Assembly: GCF_016711335.1 (NCBI RefSeq)
Contig: NZ_JADJTF010000001.1
Span: forward strand, 1,240,001 to 1,304,000
DNA: 64,000 nucleotides
From: Thiofilum sp.
GTDB taxonomy: Bacteria > Pseudomonadota > Gammaproteobacteria > Thiotrichales > Thiotrichaceae
Direction: 5' to 3'
The first letter of the stretch is position 1; each line of letters opens with the position of its first letter. The notes beneath the pieces were generated by a model that saw only the letters and a list, made by a program, of their open reading frames with translations, was not told where the DNA came from and made no database searches. This document shows, one piece after another, positions 1-9,012 of this stretch. The translations under genes and the position numbers were made by a program.

Positions 1-524
1 GTTTTTTGAATGATGTAAGTGAGCAGCGCCATACTAGCAAATGAAACTATAACTAATAGCGCTTGAATGTAGGTAATTTGGAAGAAATCAGTTTCTGTCC
101 CAAAACGAAATACACCGGGGAGAATCGTCGGAACGGCTTGGGTTTTTGCGCCTTGGCTGACTTGTACATAATTCTGCAATACTAGCGACACACCGATAGC
201 TGAAATCAGCGGAGCTAGTCGTGGAGAATTACGTAAAGGTTTATAAGCAATGCGTTCAATGCTCCACCCGTATAGCGAGACAATGAACATAGTGACAACG
301 AGCGTAATGATAATAAGAAAAGCAGCCGAACTAATGCCAAAGAAGGATAAAATAGCAATACAAATGGCTGTGATATAGGCTGAAACCATATAAACATCGC
401 CATGAGCGAAGTTAATCATGCCTATAATTCCGTATACCATTGTGTAGCCGACTGCAATCAGACCGTAAATAGAGCCAAGAGCCAACCCATTTACTAATTG
501 TTGACCTAAGATATGAAATTCCAT
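1..524 (-). CDS. livH: Branched-chain amino acid ABC transporter permease (LivH type), partial
   Basis: The reading frame begins at an ATG at 522-524 and runs off the left edge, so only about the first 174 residues are visible. The start reads MEFHILGQQLVNGLALGSIY and is followed by GLIAVGYTMVYGIIGMINFAHGD pieces typical of the LivH inner-membrane permease. Several hydrophobic segments follow. The protein would form the membrane channel, with a LivM partner and two ATPases presumably beyond the edge. It lies 87 bases downstream of the binding-protein gene on the same strand, the usual order for this uptake system. Family assignment is confident; the substrate could be leucine, isoleucine, valine or a related amide. 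Confidence 0.9.
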   Translation of the reverse strand, partial: MEFHILGQQLVNGLALGSIYGLIAVGYTMVYGIIGMINFAHGDVYMVSAYITAICIAILSFFGISSAAFLIIITLVVTMFIVSLYGWSIERIAYKPLRNSPRLAPLISAIGVSLVLQNYVQVSQGAKTQAVPTILPGVFRFGTETDFFQITYIQALLVIVSFASMALLTYIIQK

Positions 525-559
525 GGTAACCGCCTAGCTGTGGTTATTAGGGGGGAGGG

Positions 560-587
560 AGTCTGCCACCAGTAGGCAGGGCAGACT
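560..587 (-). other. Stem-loop between binding-protein and permease genes
   Basis: An 8-bp perfect stem (AGTCTGCC / GGCAGACT) with a 12-base loop lies between the two transporter genes. A smaller hairpin at 600-615 (GTAAGC / GCTTAC) overlaps the stop codon of the upstream gene. Neither has a clear T-run. Intergenic hairpins after binding-protein genes often protect the upstream mRNA or reduce read-through, so that the binding protein is made in excess over the permease. That role is inferred here. Confidence 0.5.
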
Positions 588-611
588 CATAAGGCTTAAG
601 TAAGCGTGGGC

Positions 612-1742
612 TTACTCTTCCATTTTGTATTTACCTTCTTTATCCCAGACATACATGGTGTAGTCAGAGACTTTAATATCGCCTTTTTCATCCCACTCTT
701 TTTTGCCTAGTACGGTGTTTACACCATTGGCTTTTAACCAATCGGCTAATTTATCGCCTTCGGTAGAACCTGCATTTTTGAGCGCTTCAGCAACAGATTG
801 CATAGTGGCATACGCATATAAGGTATAACCTTCAGGCTTATAACCTGCGGCTTGGATTTTTTCCGCTACTTCCTTGCTTTCTGGAATGGTGAGTGGATCA
901 CGACCAAAAGTATGGCGTACACCTTCTACGAATTGTGGGCCACCGGCTGCGGTTACTAATTGCTCGGATACGATACCATCACCTGAAATGAAGGTTGCTT
1001 TCGAGCCTTGTTCACGTAATTGACGGATTAAAGCGCCTGCTTCAGTGTGTAGACCACCGAAGTAAACCACATCCGCTTCGGCCGCTTTGATTTTGGTGAC
1101 TAGCGCATTGAAGTCTTTCTCGCCGCGTGTTAACCCCTCATAAAGTACTTCGGTCACACCTTTGGAGTTCAGACGTGCTTTAGTTGCATCGGCTAAGCCC
1201 TGACCATAGGTATCTTTATCATGGATAATAGCTACCTTAGTGGCTTTTAACTTATCGACGATATAGTCGCCCGCTACAGTCCCTTGCTGATCATCACGAC
1301 CACACATACGCATAATATTTTTTAGACCGCGATCTGTGACTTTAGGATTAGTGGAAGCGGGAGTCATCGCTAAAATATTAGCTTCAGCGTAAATTTCACT
1401 AGCAGGAATAGTAGAGGAAGAACAGAAGTGACCTAGTACGGCAGTAACTTTGTCATTGTCGACTAGACGGTTAGCCACCGCGACCGCTTGTTTAGGTTCG
1501 CAAGCATCGTCTGCTTTCACTAATTCAATCATGGCCCCATTAATGCCGCCTGCATCATTAATATCTTTAGCAGCAGCCTCTGCCCCTTTCCAAAATTGCT
1601 CACCGAAGGCGGCGTTAGCGCCCGTGTGCGGGCCTGCCACGCCAATCTTAACCGCATCTGCCGCAAAAGCAGCAGCACCTGAGAGTAGTCCAGCAACTAA
1701 TACTGCAAGTGGCGCGATTTTTTTTAATTTACCTACGATCAT
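612..1742 (-). CDS. livJ: Branched-chain amino acid ABC transporter substrate-binding protein
   Basis: This is a periplasmic binding protein of the LivJ/LivK family, about 376 residues. The chosen ATG at 1740-1742 starts MIVGKLKKIAPLAVLVAG, a typical signal peptide ending near AAAFA, and AGGAG sits 8 bases upstream. A longer frame reaching 1838 would place 32 unrelated residues before the signal peptide, so I reject that start. The mature part begins with VKIGVAGPHTGANAAFGEQ, the family's first strand and substrate loop, and continues with KVAIIHDKDTYGQGLA. It would capture branched-chain amino acids or related amides and deliver them to the permease encoded next. The livJ or livK symbol is by family only. 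Confidence 0.88.
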   Translation of the reverse strand: MIVGKLKKIAPLAVLVAGLLSGAAAFAADAVKIGVAGPHTGANAAFGEQFWKGAEAAAKDINDAGGINGAMIELVKADDACEPKQAVAVANRLVDNDKVTAVLGHFCSSSTIPASEIYAEANILAMTPASTNPKVTDRGLKNIMRMCGRDDQQGTVAGDYIVDKLKATKVAIIHDKDTYGQGLADATKARLNSKGVTEVLYEGLTRGEKDFNALVTKIKAAEADVVYFGGLHTEAGALIRQLREQGSKATFISGDGIVSEQLVTAAGGPQFVEGVRHTFGRDPLTIPESKEVAEKIQAAGYKPEGYTLYAYATMQSVAEALKNAGSTEGDKLADWLKANGVNTVLGKKEWDEKGDIKVSDYTMYVWDKEGKYKMEE

Positions 1743-1802
1743 GAGACATTCTCCTAGAGTTATTAATTTAAATGACACACGGCAGGCTGACTGCCATGCG
1801 TA

Positions 1803-1832
1803 ATATAAACAGATTATGACTATAAATGGCAA
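1803..1832 (-). promoter_or_regulatory. Possible sigma70 promoter of livJ
   Basis: On the minus strand TTGCCA (1827-1832) is followed after 18 bases by TTATAT (1803-1808). It lies about 60 bases upstream of the livJ start and there is no other gene between. The match is ordinary and unverified. Confidence 0.35.
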
Positions 1833-1908
1833 TCCCAATTATTCGAGGTTTTAATCATTGGGTTGTCTCTAAACCTTGGCAAGCTAATATTAAGATTAAT
1901 AAGCGAAT

Positions 1909-4719
1909 TTAATGAGCCTCATCCCAGTGCATTCCCTCACCCATTTCTACCAATAGGGGCACTTTTAGAGCAACTACCTCGGTCATTAAGGGGGCGAGAA
2001 CTTGCTTAAATGAGCTGATCAAGTGATCAGGAACCTCGAAAACTAACTCATCGTGTACCTGCATAATCATCCGAATCGGGGATTGAGTGCTTTGCAAATA
2101 CGTATCTACGGCAATCATGGCTTTTTTCATAATATCCGCCGCCGTACCTTGCATGGGTGCATTAATAGCGGTGCGTTCAGCATATTGGCGCTGAGCTGCA
2201 TTACGGGCATTAATTTCGGGCACGGGTAAACGTCGACCAAATAAGGTTTCTACATAGCCTAATGTTTTAGCCCGCTCACGAGTACTATCCATATACTGTT
2301 TAACACCCGGATAACGTGCAAAATATAGCTCTACATATTGCTGCGCCTCGCGTCGCTCAATACCTAATTGCCTTGCCAAACCAAAGGCAGACATCCCATA
2401 AATTAGCCCAAAATTAATCGCCTTAGCGGCACGACGTTGTTCTTGGGTAACTTGATCTAAAGGCGTATGAAAGACTTCAGAGGCAGTTGCTTTGTGAATA
2501 TCAGCACCCGCCCTAAAAGCACTCAATAAACCTTCATCATCAGACAGATGCGCCATAATGCGTAACTCGATTTGCGAGTAATCCGCAGCAACTAATTTAA
2601 AGCCCGCCTCGGCAATAAACGCTTGGCGAATACGTCGCCCTTCAGCACTCCGAATGGGAATGTTTTGTAAGTTTGGATCAGAAGATGATAAGCGTCCGGT
2701 CACTGTACCGGTTTGATGATAGGAGGTATGCACTCGTCCGGTGCGTGGATTAATTTGGGCAGGGAGCTTATCGGTATAGGTCGATTTTAATTTGCTCAGG
2801 GTGCGATGCTCTAAAATTACGCGCGGTAATTCATAGCCTTGTTCGGCTAATTCTTCTAATACATCTTCAGCGGTGGACGGTTGTCCGGTTGGAGTTTTAC
2901 GCACTACAGGAATCTGGAGTTTCTCAAACAATATTTCTTGTAATTGTTTGGGGGAGGATAAATTAAATTCCTGCCCAGCAACGCGAAAGGCTTGTTCTGT
3001 AATGGCTGCAATGCGCTTAGTCAGTTCTTGGCTTTGAGTACTGAGGAGCAATGTATCGATTTTGACCCCGCGACGTTCCATACGAGCGAGCACTGGGATG
3101 AGGGGCATTTCTATCGTTTGATAGACCTGCTTGAAGGTGGGCTCAAGTGCAATCTTAGGCCACAATTGCTGATGTAAACGTAGGGTAATATCCGCATCTT
3201 CAGCCGCATAGGGCGCTGCTTGGCTCAGATCAATTTGATTAAAGGTGAGCTGCTTTTTACCTTTGCCGGCAATGTCTTCAAAGCGAATGGTTTTATAATC
3301 CAGCACTTTTTCTGCCAAAGTATCCATATCATGACGATTCGCGGTGGCATCCAATACATAAGATTCGAGCATGGTGTCGTGCGCTATGCCGTTTAGTGTA
3401 ATGCCATAGTTTTGCAGTACCGTAAAATCGTATTTGAGATTTTGCCCGACTTTTAAATACTGGCTGTTTTCTAAAATAGGCTTAAACGCAGCTAACACTA
3501 AGTCGCGGTTTAATTGCTCAGGTGCGCCTAAGTAATCATGTGCAACGGGAATATAGGCTGCTATACCTGCTGTAGTAGAGACTGACACTCCCACTAATTC
3601 AGCATCTAGGGCATTTAAGCTAGTCGTTTCGGTGTCAAAGGCAAATAAGGGGGCTTGTTGCAGTTCTTTCAAGAGTGAATCTAATTCCTCTTGAGTTAAA
3701 ATCGTGGTGTATTGAACCTCACCCACTGTAATAGGGGGTTGAGAGGGTAGTGACTCAGCAGCGTTTTGATCCAGTGGCTCTAAGATGAGCGCGAAAGGAG
3801 CGGGGGTATTTTGAGTTTGTGTTGTGCTGGCGTCTGCTAAGTTGGTAGATTTTTTAGCTGCTTTGGTTTCAGCCTTATTCAACGCATTTAAGCGGGTGCG
3901 AAATTCATAACGAGTATAAAACTCACGTAGAGTAGCGGGATCATCGGCTTGAATGCGCAACGCATCAAATGAGTCGTCCAACTCAACGTCGCATTTAATG
4001 CTAACCAGTTGATATGTTAGAGGTAAGTGAGCCAAAGCAGCGCGTAAGTTTTCCCCCACCTTCCCGCCTATTTTATCCGCATTATCCATTACACCTTGCA
4101 GGGAACCGTATTCAGCCAACCATTTAACGGCGGTTTTGGGACCGACTTTATCCACGCCCGGGACATTATCCACACTATCTCCCACTAGGCTGAGGTAGTC
4201 GCGGATTTGACTTGGCAAGACTCCAAACTTTTCCTTTACTCCCTCAATGTCTAGATAGGTTTCACTCATAGTATTAATCAGGTGTACCCGCTCGGTGACT
4301 AATTGCGCCATATCTTTATCGCTAGTCGAGATGAGTACATCACCCTGAAAACGCGTTGCCAGTGTACCAATCACATCATCGGCTTCTACGTCTGGGATTT
4401 GCAGTAAGGGATAGCCCTGAGCACGAATGATCTCTAATAGCGGTTGGATTTGATGACGTAATTCGTCCGGCATCGGGGGACGGTTGGCTTTGTATTCTGG
4501 GAAAATATCATCACGAAAGGTTTTGCCCGCTGCATCAAAGACTACGACCATATAGTCAGGCTGATAATCTTTGCGTAACCGATCCAGCATATTCAGTACT
4601 CCATGCATGGCTCCGGTGGCTTCACCTTTGCTATTAGTGAGGGGCGGCAGAGCATGATAGGCACGGAACAAATAGGACGATCCATCAACCAGAATCAAAG
4701 GCTTAGTTAGGCTAGTCAT
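1909..4719 (-). CDS. polA: DNA polymerase I
   Basis: This is a full-length DNA polymerase I of about 936 residues, which fills repair gaps and removes RNA primers. The start at 4717-4719 gives MTSLTKPLILVDGSSYLFRA, the usual beginning; a longer in-frame start adds 16 non-conserved residues. The first 290 or so residues are the 5' nuclease (VEADDVIGTLA, GDSVDNVPGVDKVG). The 3'-5' exonuclease follows, with DTETTSLNA, LKYDFTVLQ and YAAEDADITL intact, so proofreading should be active. The C-terminal polymerase has motif A (VAADYSQIELRI), motif B (RRAAKAINFGLIYG) and motif C (MQVHDELVFEV). It stands alone, with about 430 bases upstream. Confidence 0.97.
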   Translation of the reverse strand: MTSLTKPLILVDGSSYLFRAYHALPPLTNSKGEATGAMHGVLNMLDRLRKDYQPDYMVVVFDAAGKTFRDDIFPEYKANRPPMPDELRHQIQPLLEIIRAQGYPLLQIPDVEADDVIGTLATRFQGDVLISTSDKDMAQLVTERVHLINTMSETYLDIEGVKEKFGVLPSQIRDYLSLVGDSVDNVPGVDKVGPKTAVKWLAEYGSLQGVMDNADKIGGKVGENLRAALAHLPLTYQLVSIKCDVELDDSFDALRIQADDPATLREFYTRYEFRTRLNALNKAETKAAKKSTNLADASTTQTQNTPAPFALILEPLDQNAAESLPSQPPITVGEVQYTTILTQEELDSLLKELQQAPLFAFDTETTSLNALDAELVGVSVSTTAGIAAYIPVAHDYLGAPEQLNRDLVLAAFKPILENSQYLKVGQNLKYDFTVLQNYGITLNGIAHDTMLESYVLDATANRHDMDTLAEKVLDYKTIRFEDIAGKGKKQLTFNQIDLSQAAPYAAEDADITLRLHQQLWPKIALEPTFKQVYQTIEMPLIPVLARMERRGVKIDTLLLSTQSQELTKRIAAITEQAFRVAGQEFNLSSPKQLQEILFEKLQIPVVRKTPTGQPSTAEDVLEELAEQGYELPRVILEHRTLSKLKSTYTDKLPAQINPRTGRVHTSYHQTGTVTGRLSSSDPNLQNIPIRSAEGRRIRQAFIAEAGFKLVAADYSQIELRIMAHLSDDEGLLSAFRAGADIHKATASEVFHTPLDQVTQEQRRAAKAINFGLIYGMSAFGLARQLGIERREAQQYVELYFARYPGVKQYMDSTRERAKTLGYVETLFGRRLPVPEINARNAAQRQYAERTAINAPMQGTAADIMKKAMIAVDTYLQSTQSPIRMIMQVHDELVFEVPDHLISSFKQVLAPLMTEVVALKVPLLVEMGEGMHWDEAH

Positions 4720-5151
4720 AGTGGGGCTACTGAGAGTGAAACAGCTTAGGATTATATCGTGTTTCAAGGGCGGGGTTTAGCTACTAGAGTAAAACGAAGC
4801 AAGGCAGTTCGTTTAAAAATCCCAAGTCCACGTCCTTGTGGTCTTGGTTTCCTCAAAATGAGGTGTCAGAGAAAGGTTACTACCCTTAAGTGTGATTGTC
4901 TATTAATTAATCAAATTTGTGATGTTATTGACGCTAGGTGTTTGCTGTAGTTCAGCAGATCGGGAGTCTGTAGACTGATTTAACGACAATATTGGGCACA
5001 CCAAAATGCAATGGTTAGAAACTAATAGGCTTTATAGGGGCAAAGCTATACTTTACTTACTAATGGTGGTGTTTTAAAGATAGATAACGTTAATAAGTAT
5101 TTGAATTTTATATTTTTAGTCTAAGCCCAGATAAAATTTTATAATGATTGC
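4720..5151. other. Intergenic region between polA and the sensor kinase gene
   Basis: No convincing gene is seen here. A 63-codon frame at 4759-4950 has no ribosome site and no recognisable protein character. Small hairpins occur (CCAC/GTGG near 4830 and AGTCT/AGACT near 4965), but none has a T-run. The region must hold the polA promoter on the minus strand. No resemblance to the Spot 42 RNA known beside polA in enterobacteria was found. Confidence 0.5.
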
Positions 5152-6798
5152 CTATAGCAAAGTAGTGAATGGTAGTTTCAAGCGAAAGGTAGCCCCTATG
5201 GCAGTAGGTAATAACACCAAGTCGCCTTTATAAGCTCGCAGTAAGGATTGAGTAATCTCTAGACCTAAGCCTGTTCCCCCTTGAGAACGACGTGTGGTGA
5301 AAAAGGGAGTAAAAATTTTGTCTCGATTAGCTGGAGAAATGCCCTCTCCATTGTCAGCAACATCAATATGCCAAGTATAATTTTCAGCCTGCATCGTAAT
5401 CACTACTTCAGTCGCTTTATGGTACAGACTATTTTCTAATAAATTATTCAGCACACTATCGAGCGCTTCGGGCGCAATGGGTAGTGCTTGTGTAGCTAGA
5501 TCACGATAGTTTAAGACTAAGCCCCGCTCTTGATAACGATTGGCTAAAGTGTTCAGTAGTTCAGGTAATACGCTAGTTTGGCGTGAGGGTTCTAAAGCAT
5601 CAGCGCGTGCCAACTCTAGTAAGCGTGTAACTAAGTTTTTTAAGCGTTGCGTATCTTCCATGAGATTAGTTAAAAAACGTTGGCGACGCTCCGACGACAT
5701 GGTATCCAAATGCTCTTGCAGCAACTCTAAAGCACCCTGCATCGAGGTCAGCGGTGTCTTAAATTCATGCGAGACATGGGCAGCAAAGCGGCGGATATAG
5801 TCACTGCGCTCGGCTAAAGTTTTAGACATACTCGCAAAGCTATCGGACAGTTGAGCGACCTCATAGGTCACTGGATGCTTAATAGGTTCAACGATACGCT
5901 GCTCACCTTGCGTCACCCGTTCGGTTTGCTTAATTAATTCACGAATAGGGCGGGAAATACTAGAGGATACAAAGAGCACTAATAGCACCGCCACGCATAA
6001 TAGACTTAAGGTCGCAGTCAACATCACTTTGCGCACTGCATAAAGATGCTTAACAATATTATTAGGGGTACGTGATAAATAAATCACGCCGAGGACTTGG
6101 CGCTGCTCCAGAATAGGAAAAGCAGTAAACACACGAATATTAGTACCACGGCTAATAGAATAGAGCGGTGGTGGCGGTTCATCAGAAATGCGTTGCCGAA
6201 TTACACTTTGAAACTGTCCCCGCAAGGCTTGGCGTACCTCTGGTACATGTGCTAGTGATAAACCAATCTCTTCCTTACCCGCAATCACTAAACCCTGTGC
6301 GTCCAGAATACGAATCCCCGCTAGAGTTATTTGTTGAGTATTTAACAAAATAGCATTCATCGCTTGTCCGGCAGCAAACGCTTTCGGGCTAGGTGAGAGC
6401 GTTGTGAGCTTGGCATTGGGTCTTGGAGGCTCAATGGTTCCGGTTAAATCAAGGGTGGGAAAAACGGGCGTGAAATAGCCGCTAGGGTTGAGTTCCATTT
6501 GAGCTTTATAGGCAGCACTGAGCACTGCATTTTCCTGCGCTTTAGCATGAATGGGGGCAATTTGTAGGGAGGGTTGGGGAGTATCTAGACGCATTAACTG
6601 TCGATAGGTCGCCGCTAGGACCGCAGATTGCGCGATTAACTCGACCTCAGTTTGGCGTACTAGCTCATTTTCATAAATGCGAAAAAAGTATAGACCCCCC
6701 AAAGGTAATGCTAAGACCGTGAGCATCACAATGAGCAAAATATTACGTAAGCGAAATAGGCCATTACGTAAAAATGGTAGACGTGCGTTTATTTGCAT
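5152..6798 (-). CDS. Membrane sensor histidine kinase
   Basis: This is a 548-residue two-component sensor. Transmembrane helices lie near residues 17-39 and 258-281 and flank an extracytoplasmic sensor domain of about 215 residues. A HAMP linker follows. The HisKA helix carries the phospho-accepting His344 in HVSHEFKTPLTS. The ATPase domain has the N box (NNLLENSLYH), G1 (DVADNGEGIS) and G2 (GGTGLGLEI). It overlaps the upstream response regulator gene by 10 bases, so the two are co-transcribed and probably translationally coupled. The signal is unknown. The architecture resembles CreC-like kinases, and a creD gene occurs at 57.3-58.7 kb, but no evidence links them. Confidence 0.92.
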   Translation of the reverse strand: MQINARLPFLRNGLFRLRNILLIVMLTVLALPLGGLYFFRIYENELVRQTEVELIAQSAVLAATYRQLMRLDTPQPSLQIAPIHAKAQENAVLSAAYKAQMELNPSGYFTPVFPTLDLTGTIEPPRPNAKLTTLSPSPKAFAAGQAMNAILLNTQQITLAGIRILDAQGLVIAGKEEIGLSLAHVPEVRQALRGQFQSVIRQRISDEPPPPLYSISRGTNIRVFTAFPILEQRQVLGVIYLSRTPNNIVKHLYAVRKVMLTATLSLLCVAVLLVLFVSSSISRPIRELIKQTERVTQGEQRIVEPIKHPVTYEVAQLSDSFASMSKTLAERSDYIRRFAAHVSHEFKTPLTSMQGALELLQEHLDTMSSERRQRFLTNLMEDTQRLKNLVTRLLELARADALEPSRQTSVLPELLNTLANRYQERGLVLNYRDLATQALPIAPEALDSVLNNLLENSLYHKATEVVITMQAENYTWHIDVADNGEGISPANRDKIFTPFFTTRRSQGGTGLGLEITQSLLRAYKGDLVLLPTAIGATFRLKLPFTTLL

Positions 6799-7484
6799 GC
6801 GGCTAATTTATATCCCACCCCATGTACCGTTTCGATAATACTCTCACAGCCTATATCGGTGAATTTTTGGCGAATATGGCGAATATGACTATCAATAGTA
6901 CGATCACTGACATAGACATTGCTGTCATAAGCCTTTTGCATAATATGATCGCGGCTAAAGACTTGCATAGGACGCTGAGCAAAGAGTAATAAAATCGCAA
7001 ACTCGGTGGCGGTTAGGGTAATATCCTGTTCTCCCCAGCAGGCACGATGTTGATGAGGGAATATCGTGAGCTTGCCAATGCTGAGCAGTTCTTGATTAGG
7101 CTGGGTTTCAGCAGGTTGCTGCTGGGTGCGCTTTAAAATGGCATTGATACGAGCGACCAGTTCACGCGGACTAAACGGTTTAGTGACATAATCATCACCA
7201 CCTAGTTCTAGTCCTAAAATGCGGTCGATTTCATCATCGCGTGAAGATAAAAATACGATAGGTAGATTAGAGGTTTTGCGAATTTCACGGCACACGGCTA
7301 AACCATCCATCTCCGGCATATTAATATCAAGCACGATGAGATCCGGTTTAGCTTGTTGAAATTGTTGGAGTGCTTGTTGCCCATCGTGGGCATACCGTAC
7401 TTGCATCCCAGCTTTTTCTAGGGCAAAACTGATTACATCACCAATATGGGGATCGTCATCCACTATTAAAATATCTTTGCTCAT
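6789..7484 (-). CDS. OmpR-family response regulator
   Basis: This is a 231-residue transcriptional regulator with a receiver domain and a winged-helix DNA-binding domain. The receiver has the acidic pair in VDDDPHIGD, the phospho-acceptor aspartate near residue 53 in VLDINMPEMDG and the conserved lysine in VTKPFSPREL. The C-terminal half has RTIDSHIRHIRQKF and the terminal hairpin ETVHGVGYKL of the OmpR/PhoB class. It is the first gene of a pair with the histidine kinase that overlaps its 3' end, so it is almost certainly phosphorylated by that kinase. Its targets are unknown. The start at 7484 fits the normal N-terminus of the family. Confidence 0.93.
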   Translation of the reverse strand: MSKDILIVDDDPHIGDVISFALEKAGMQVRYAHDGQQALQQFQQAKPDLIVLDINMPEMDGLAVCREIRKTSNLPIVFLSSRDDEIDRILGLELGGDDYVTKPFSPRELVARINAILKRTQQQPAETQPNQELLSIGKLTIFPHQHRACWGEQDITLTATEFAILLLFAQRPMQVFSRDHIMQKAYDSNVYVSDRTIDSHIRHIRQKFTDIGCESIIETVHGVGYKLAACK

Positions 7485-7571
7485 GCGTTTAAGCTCCAGT
7501 CCTAGAGGTTTGCTGGTTACTAGCAGTTTTTAGGGCTAATAACTATCACTCCAAACCGTCTTTAGGTCAAA

Positions 7572-7640
7572 TTGACATCCTCCTCGCCCTAAAGGGCAAG
7601 GATTCCTGCTGCCAGACGCTCATGTCCGAGCGCGAGAATA
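7572..7640 (-). ncRNA. Predicted right-end guide RNA scaffold of the TnpB element
   Basis: In characterised TnpB systems the 3' end of tnpB plus the transposon right end is transcribed as a guide RNA (omega or reRNA), whose guide is the flanking DNA just outside the element. Here the tnpB 3' end, the hairpin at 7586-7597 and the terminal GGATGTCAA form such a right end. The same block recurs at 62160-62228. If the border is right, the guide would be the 16 or so bases at 7556-7571 on the minus strand. Transcription is inferred from the family and has not been shown. Confidence 0.5.
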
Positions 7641-8692
7641 TTCTTAGCGGCATTGACATCTCTATCATGCGTTACCCCACACTCAGGGCAAGACCATTCT
7701 CTGATTCGCAAACCTGCTCTACCTTTCGGACTGTTGGGACTGATACAGCCGCAACTCGAACAGACTTGGGTAGTGTATGATTCATTGACTTCTAGACACA
7801 TACCTGACCGCGCACTCGCTTTGTATTTCAGTTGTGTTTTGAGCATATGCCACCCTGCATCCAACACCGATTTAGCCATCTTGGTTTTGGCTAGGGCGGA
7901 ACTGCTCACATTGCCGATGATGATTAAGCCGTTGTCTCTAACGACTTGGGTTGTGAACTGGTGAATCGCGTTTAAGCGGCGGTTCTTGATCTTAGCGTGA
8001 ATCGCTTTCACCCGTTTCTTTTGTTTAGCGCGTTGGGCTATGCCTAACTTAGGCTCTAGCTCACGATAGAACTGCTTAGATTCCAGTTTTAAGCCATTGC
8101 TACAGGTAGCGGTATCTTTCAGACCTAGGTCAATACCCACTTGTCCTTTAGCGGTGGTATCCATGCAGAGGATTGGGATTTCTACCACGATATTGAAATA
8201 CCAACGACCACGAGCGTCTTGAGAAAACGAACCCGAACGAAACTCGTATTGAGACAGTCCGTAGCTATCCCAGACTTTGAAGTAGTGACCTGCATAGCGA
8301 ACTTGTCCATTTTTCCAAACGGCTGCACCCGCTTTAAACGGTATCCAGCCTAATGAACGTTTAGAGCCACTAGAGATTCTCCAGCGCAATTTATCCGTTT
8401 TGAATTGGCGACGCGCTTTATGGTGAACGGCGATGACTTCTTGTGTGGTAGTGGAGTGAATAATGAACCCACATTCGGACTTGATACCTTTTAACTGTTT
8501 TTGTAAGTCAAAGGCGGAAAAGGTACTATGCACCCAACCGACTTCAGGAATTGGTACAAAAGAGTAGAGAGCAGTGATTTCATTCGCCGCATTCCAGACT
8601 TGATTCACCTCAAACGCCATCTGCTCCAGAATAGGGGCATGCTTATCCTTGATGCGTACTTTAAGGGTTTTGAGGTGAGTAGTGGGTTTCAT
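7589..8692 (-). CDS. tnpB: TnpB, RNA-guided nuclease family protein
   Basis: The chosen ATG at 8690-8692 (MKPTTHLKTLKVRIKDKHAP) gives 367 residues; a longer start adds 19 unrelated residues. TnpB is the ancestor-like relative of Cas12 and cuts DNA at sites matched by its guide RNA. The RuvC-I aspartate is Asp188 in VGIDLGLKDTATC. A zinc ribbon is formed by Cys311, Cys314, Cys335 and Cys338. RuvC-III is THDRDVNAAKNI with Asp345. The usual RuvC-II motif (IEDL-like) reads LIIIGNVSSS instead, with Gly260 where the glutamate should be. A glutamate occurs about 44 residues later, Glu304 in LEVNESYTTQ, matching the rearranged catalytic site described for some TnpB and Fanzor proteins. Activity is therefore plausible. 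Confidence 0.9.
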   Translation of the reverse strand: MKPTTHLKTLKVRIKDKHAPILEQMAFEVNQVWNAANEITALYSFVPIPEVGWVHSTFSAFDLQKQLKGIKSECGFIIHSTTTQEVIAVHHKARRQFKTDKLRWRISSGSKRSLGWIPFKAGAAVWKNGQVRYAGHYFKVWDSYGLSQYEFRSGSFSQDARGRWYFNIVVEIPILCMDTTAKGQVGIDLGLKDTATCSNGLKLESKQFYRELEPKLGIAQRAKQKKRVKAIHAKIKNRRLNAIHQFTTQVVRDNGLIIIGNVSSSALAKTKMAKSVLDAGWHMLKTQLKYKASARSGMCLEVNESYTTQVCSSCGCISPNSPKGRAGLRIREWSCPECGVTHDRDVNAAKNILALGHERLAAGILAL

Positions 8693-8750
8693 GTGATTGA
8701 TTATACTATCAAAACAACACAGTGTCTTGCCTATGGTGCTGCCTTTCATC

Positions 8751-8812
8751 GGCTATCGCCGATAGCCTTATATCCCCCACTGGAACGAAGGGGCTTTACG
8801 GCTGTTCCGGTA
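8751..8812 (-). repeat. Left end of the tnpB element with two hairpins
   Basis: This is the subterminal palindromic region upstream of tnpB. GGCTATC/GATAGCC (8751-8767) is a perfect 7-bp stem with a 3-base loop. GGAAC/GTTCC (8782-8808) encloses the sequence that recurs, with changes, at 62095-62140. Such left-end hairpins are recognised by TnpA single-strand transposases. Confidence 0.6.
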
Positions 8813-8974
8813 ATACCTAGAGAGTGGTTGTTTAGCACCTAAAGGCAGCTTAATCTTGGTAAAACTAGACTGGAGTCTCATAAGATTAAAGAGAAAATAT
8901 GCAAATGATGTCGCTAAGATGTGCATAGATTGCGTATATTTCTAAACCAGCCTAACTGTTTTTAATCATTGACT

Positions 8975-8983
8975 TGCTACACT
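8975..8983 (+). promoter_or_regulatory. Possible extended -10 promoter element for the lipoprotein gene
   Basis: TGCTACACT matches an extended -10 element (TGnTANNNT) about 30 bases upstream of the start codon at 9013. No good -35 box accompanies it. Confidence 0.3.
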
Positions 8984-9012
8984 TAGTAGACCGATGAAAG
9001 CGGAGTTAATAA

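Larger units (their letters stand above)
7572..8812 (-). mobile_element. Solo-tnpB element of the IS200/IS605 superfamily
   Basis: The element carries only tnpB, with no tnpA transposase, so it would need a TnpA supplied elsewhere to move. The left end (high coordinates) begins with TACCGGAACAGCCGTAAAG on the minus strand. It contains a GGAAC/GTTCC hairpin (8782-8808) and a GGCTATC/GATAGCC hairpin (8751-8767). The right end closes with GGATGTCAA at 7572-7580 after the GCCC/GGGC hairpin that overlaps the tnpB stop codon. No target duplication is expected for this superfamily. Exact borders were set by comparison with the related short element at 62095-62228 and are uncertain by a few bases. 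Confidence 0.75.

Noticed and set aside
1743..1838. Longer start for the branched-chain amino acid binding protein
   Set aside because: The extra 32 residues precede a complete signal peptide, and AGGAG is placed for the later ATG.
4759..4950. A 63-codon plus-strand frame upstream of polA
   Set aside because: It starts inside the polA promoter region, lacks a ribosome site and has no protein-like pattern.
4768..5150. Spot 42-like small RNA beside polA
   Set aside because: No matching sequence or terminator was seen, and the region lies on the upstream side of polA.
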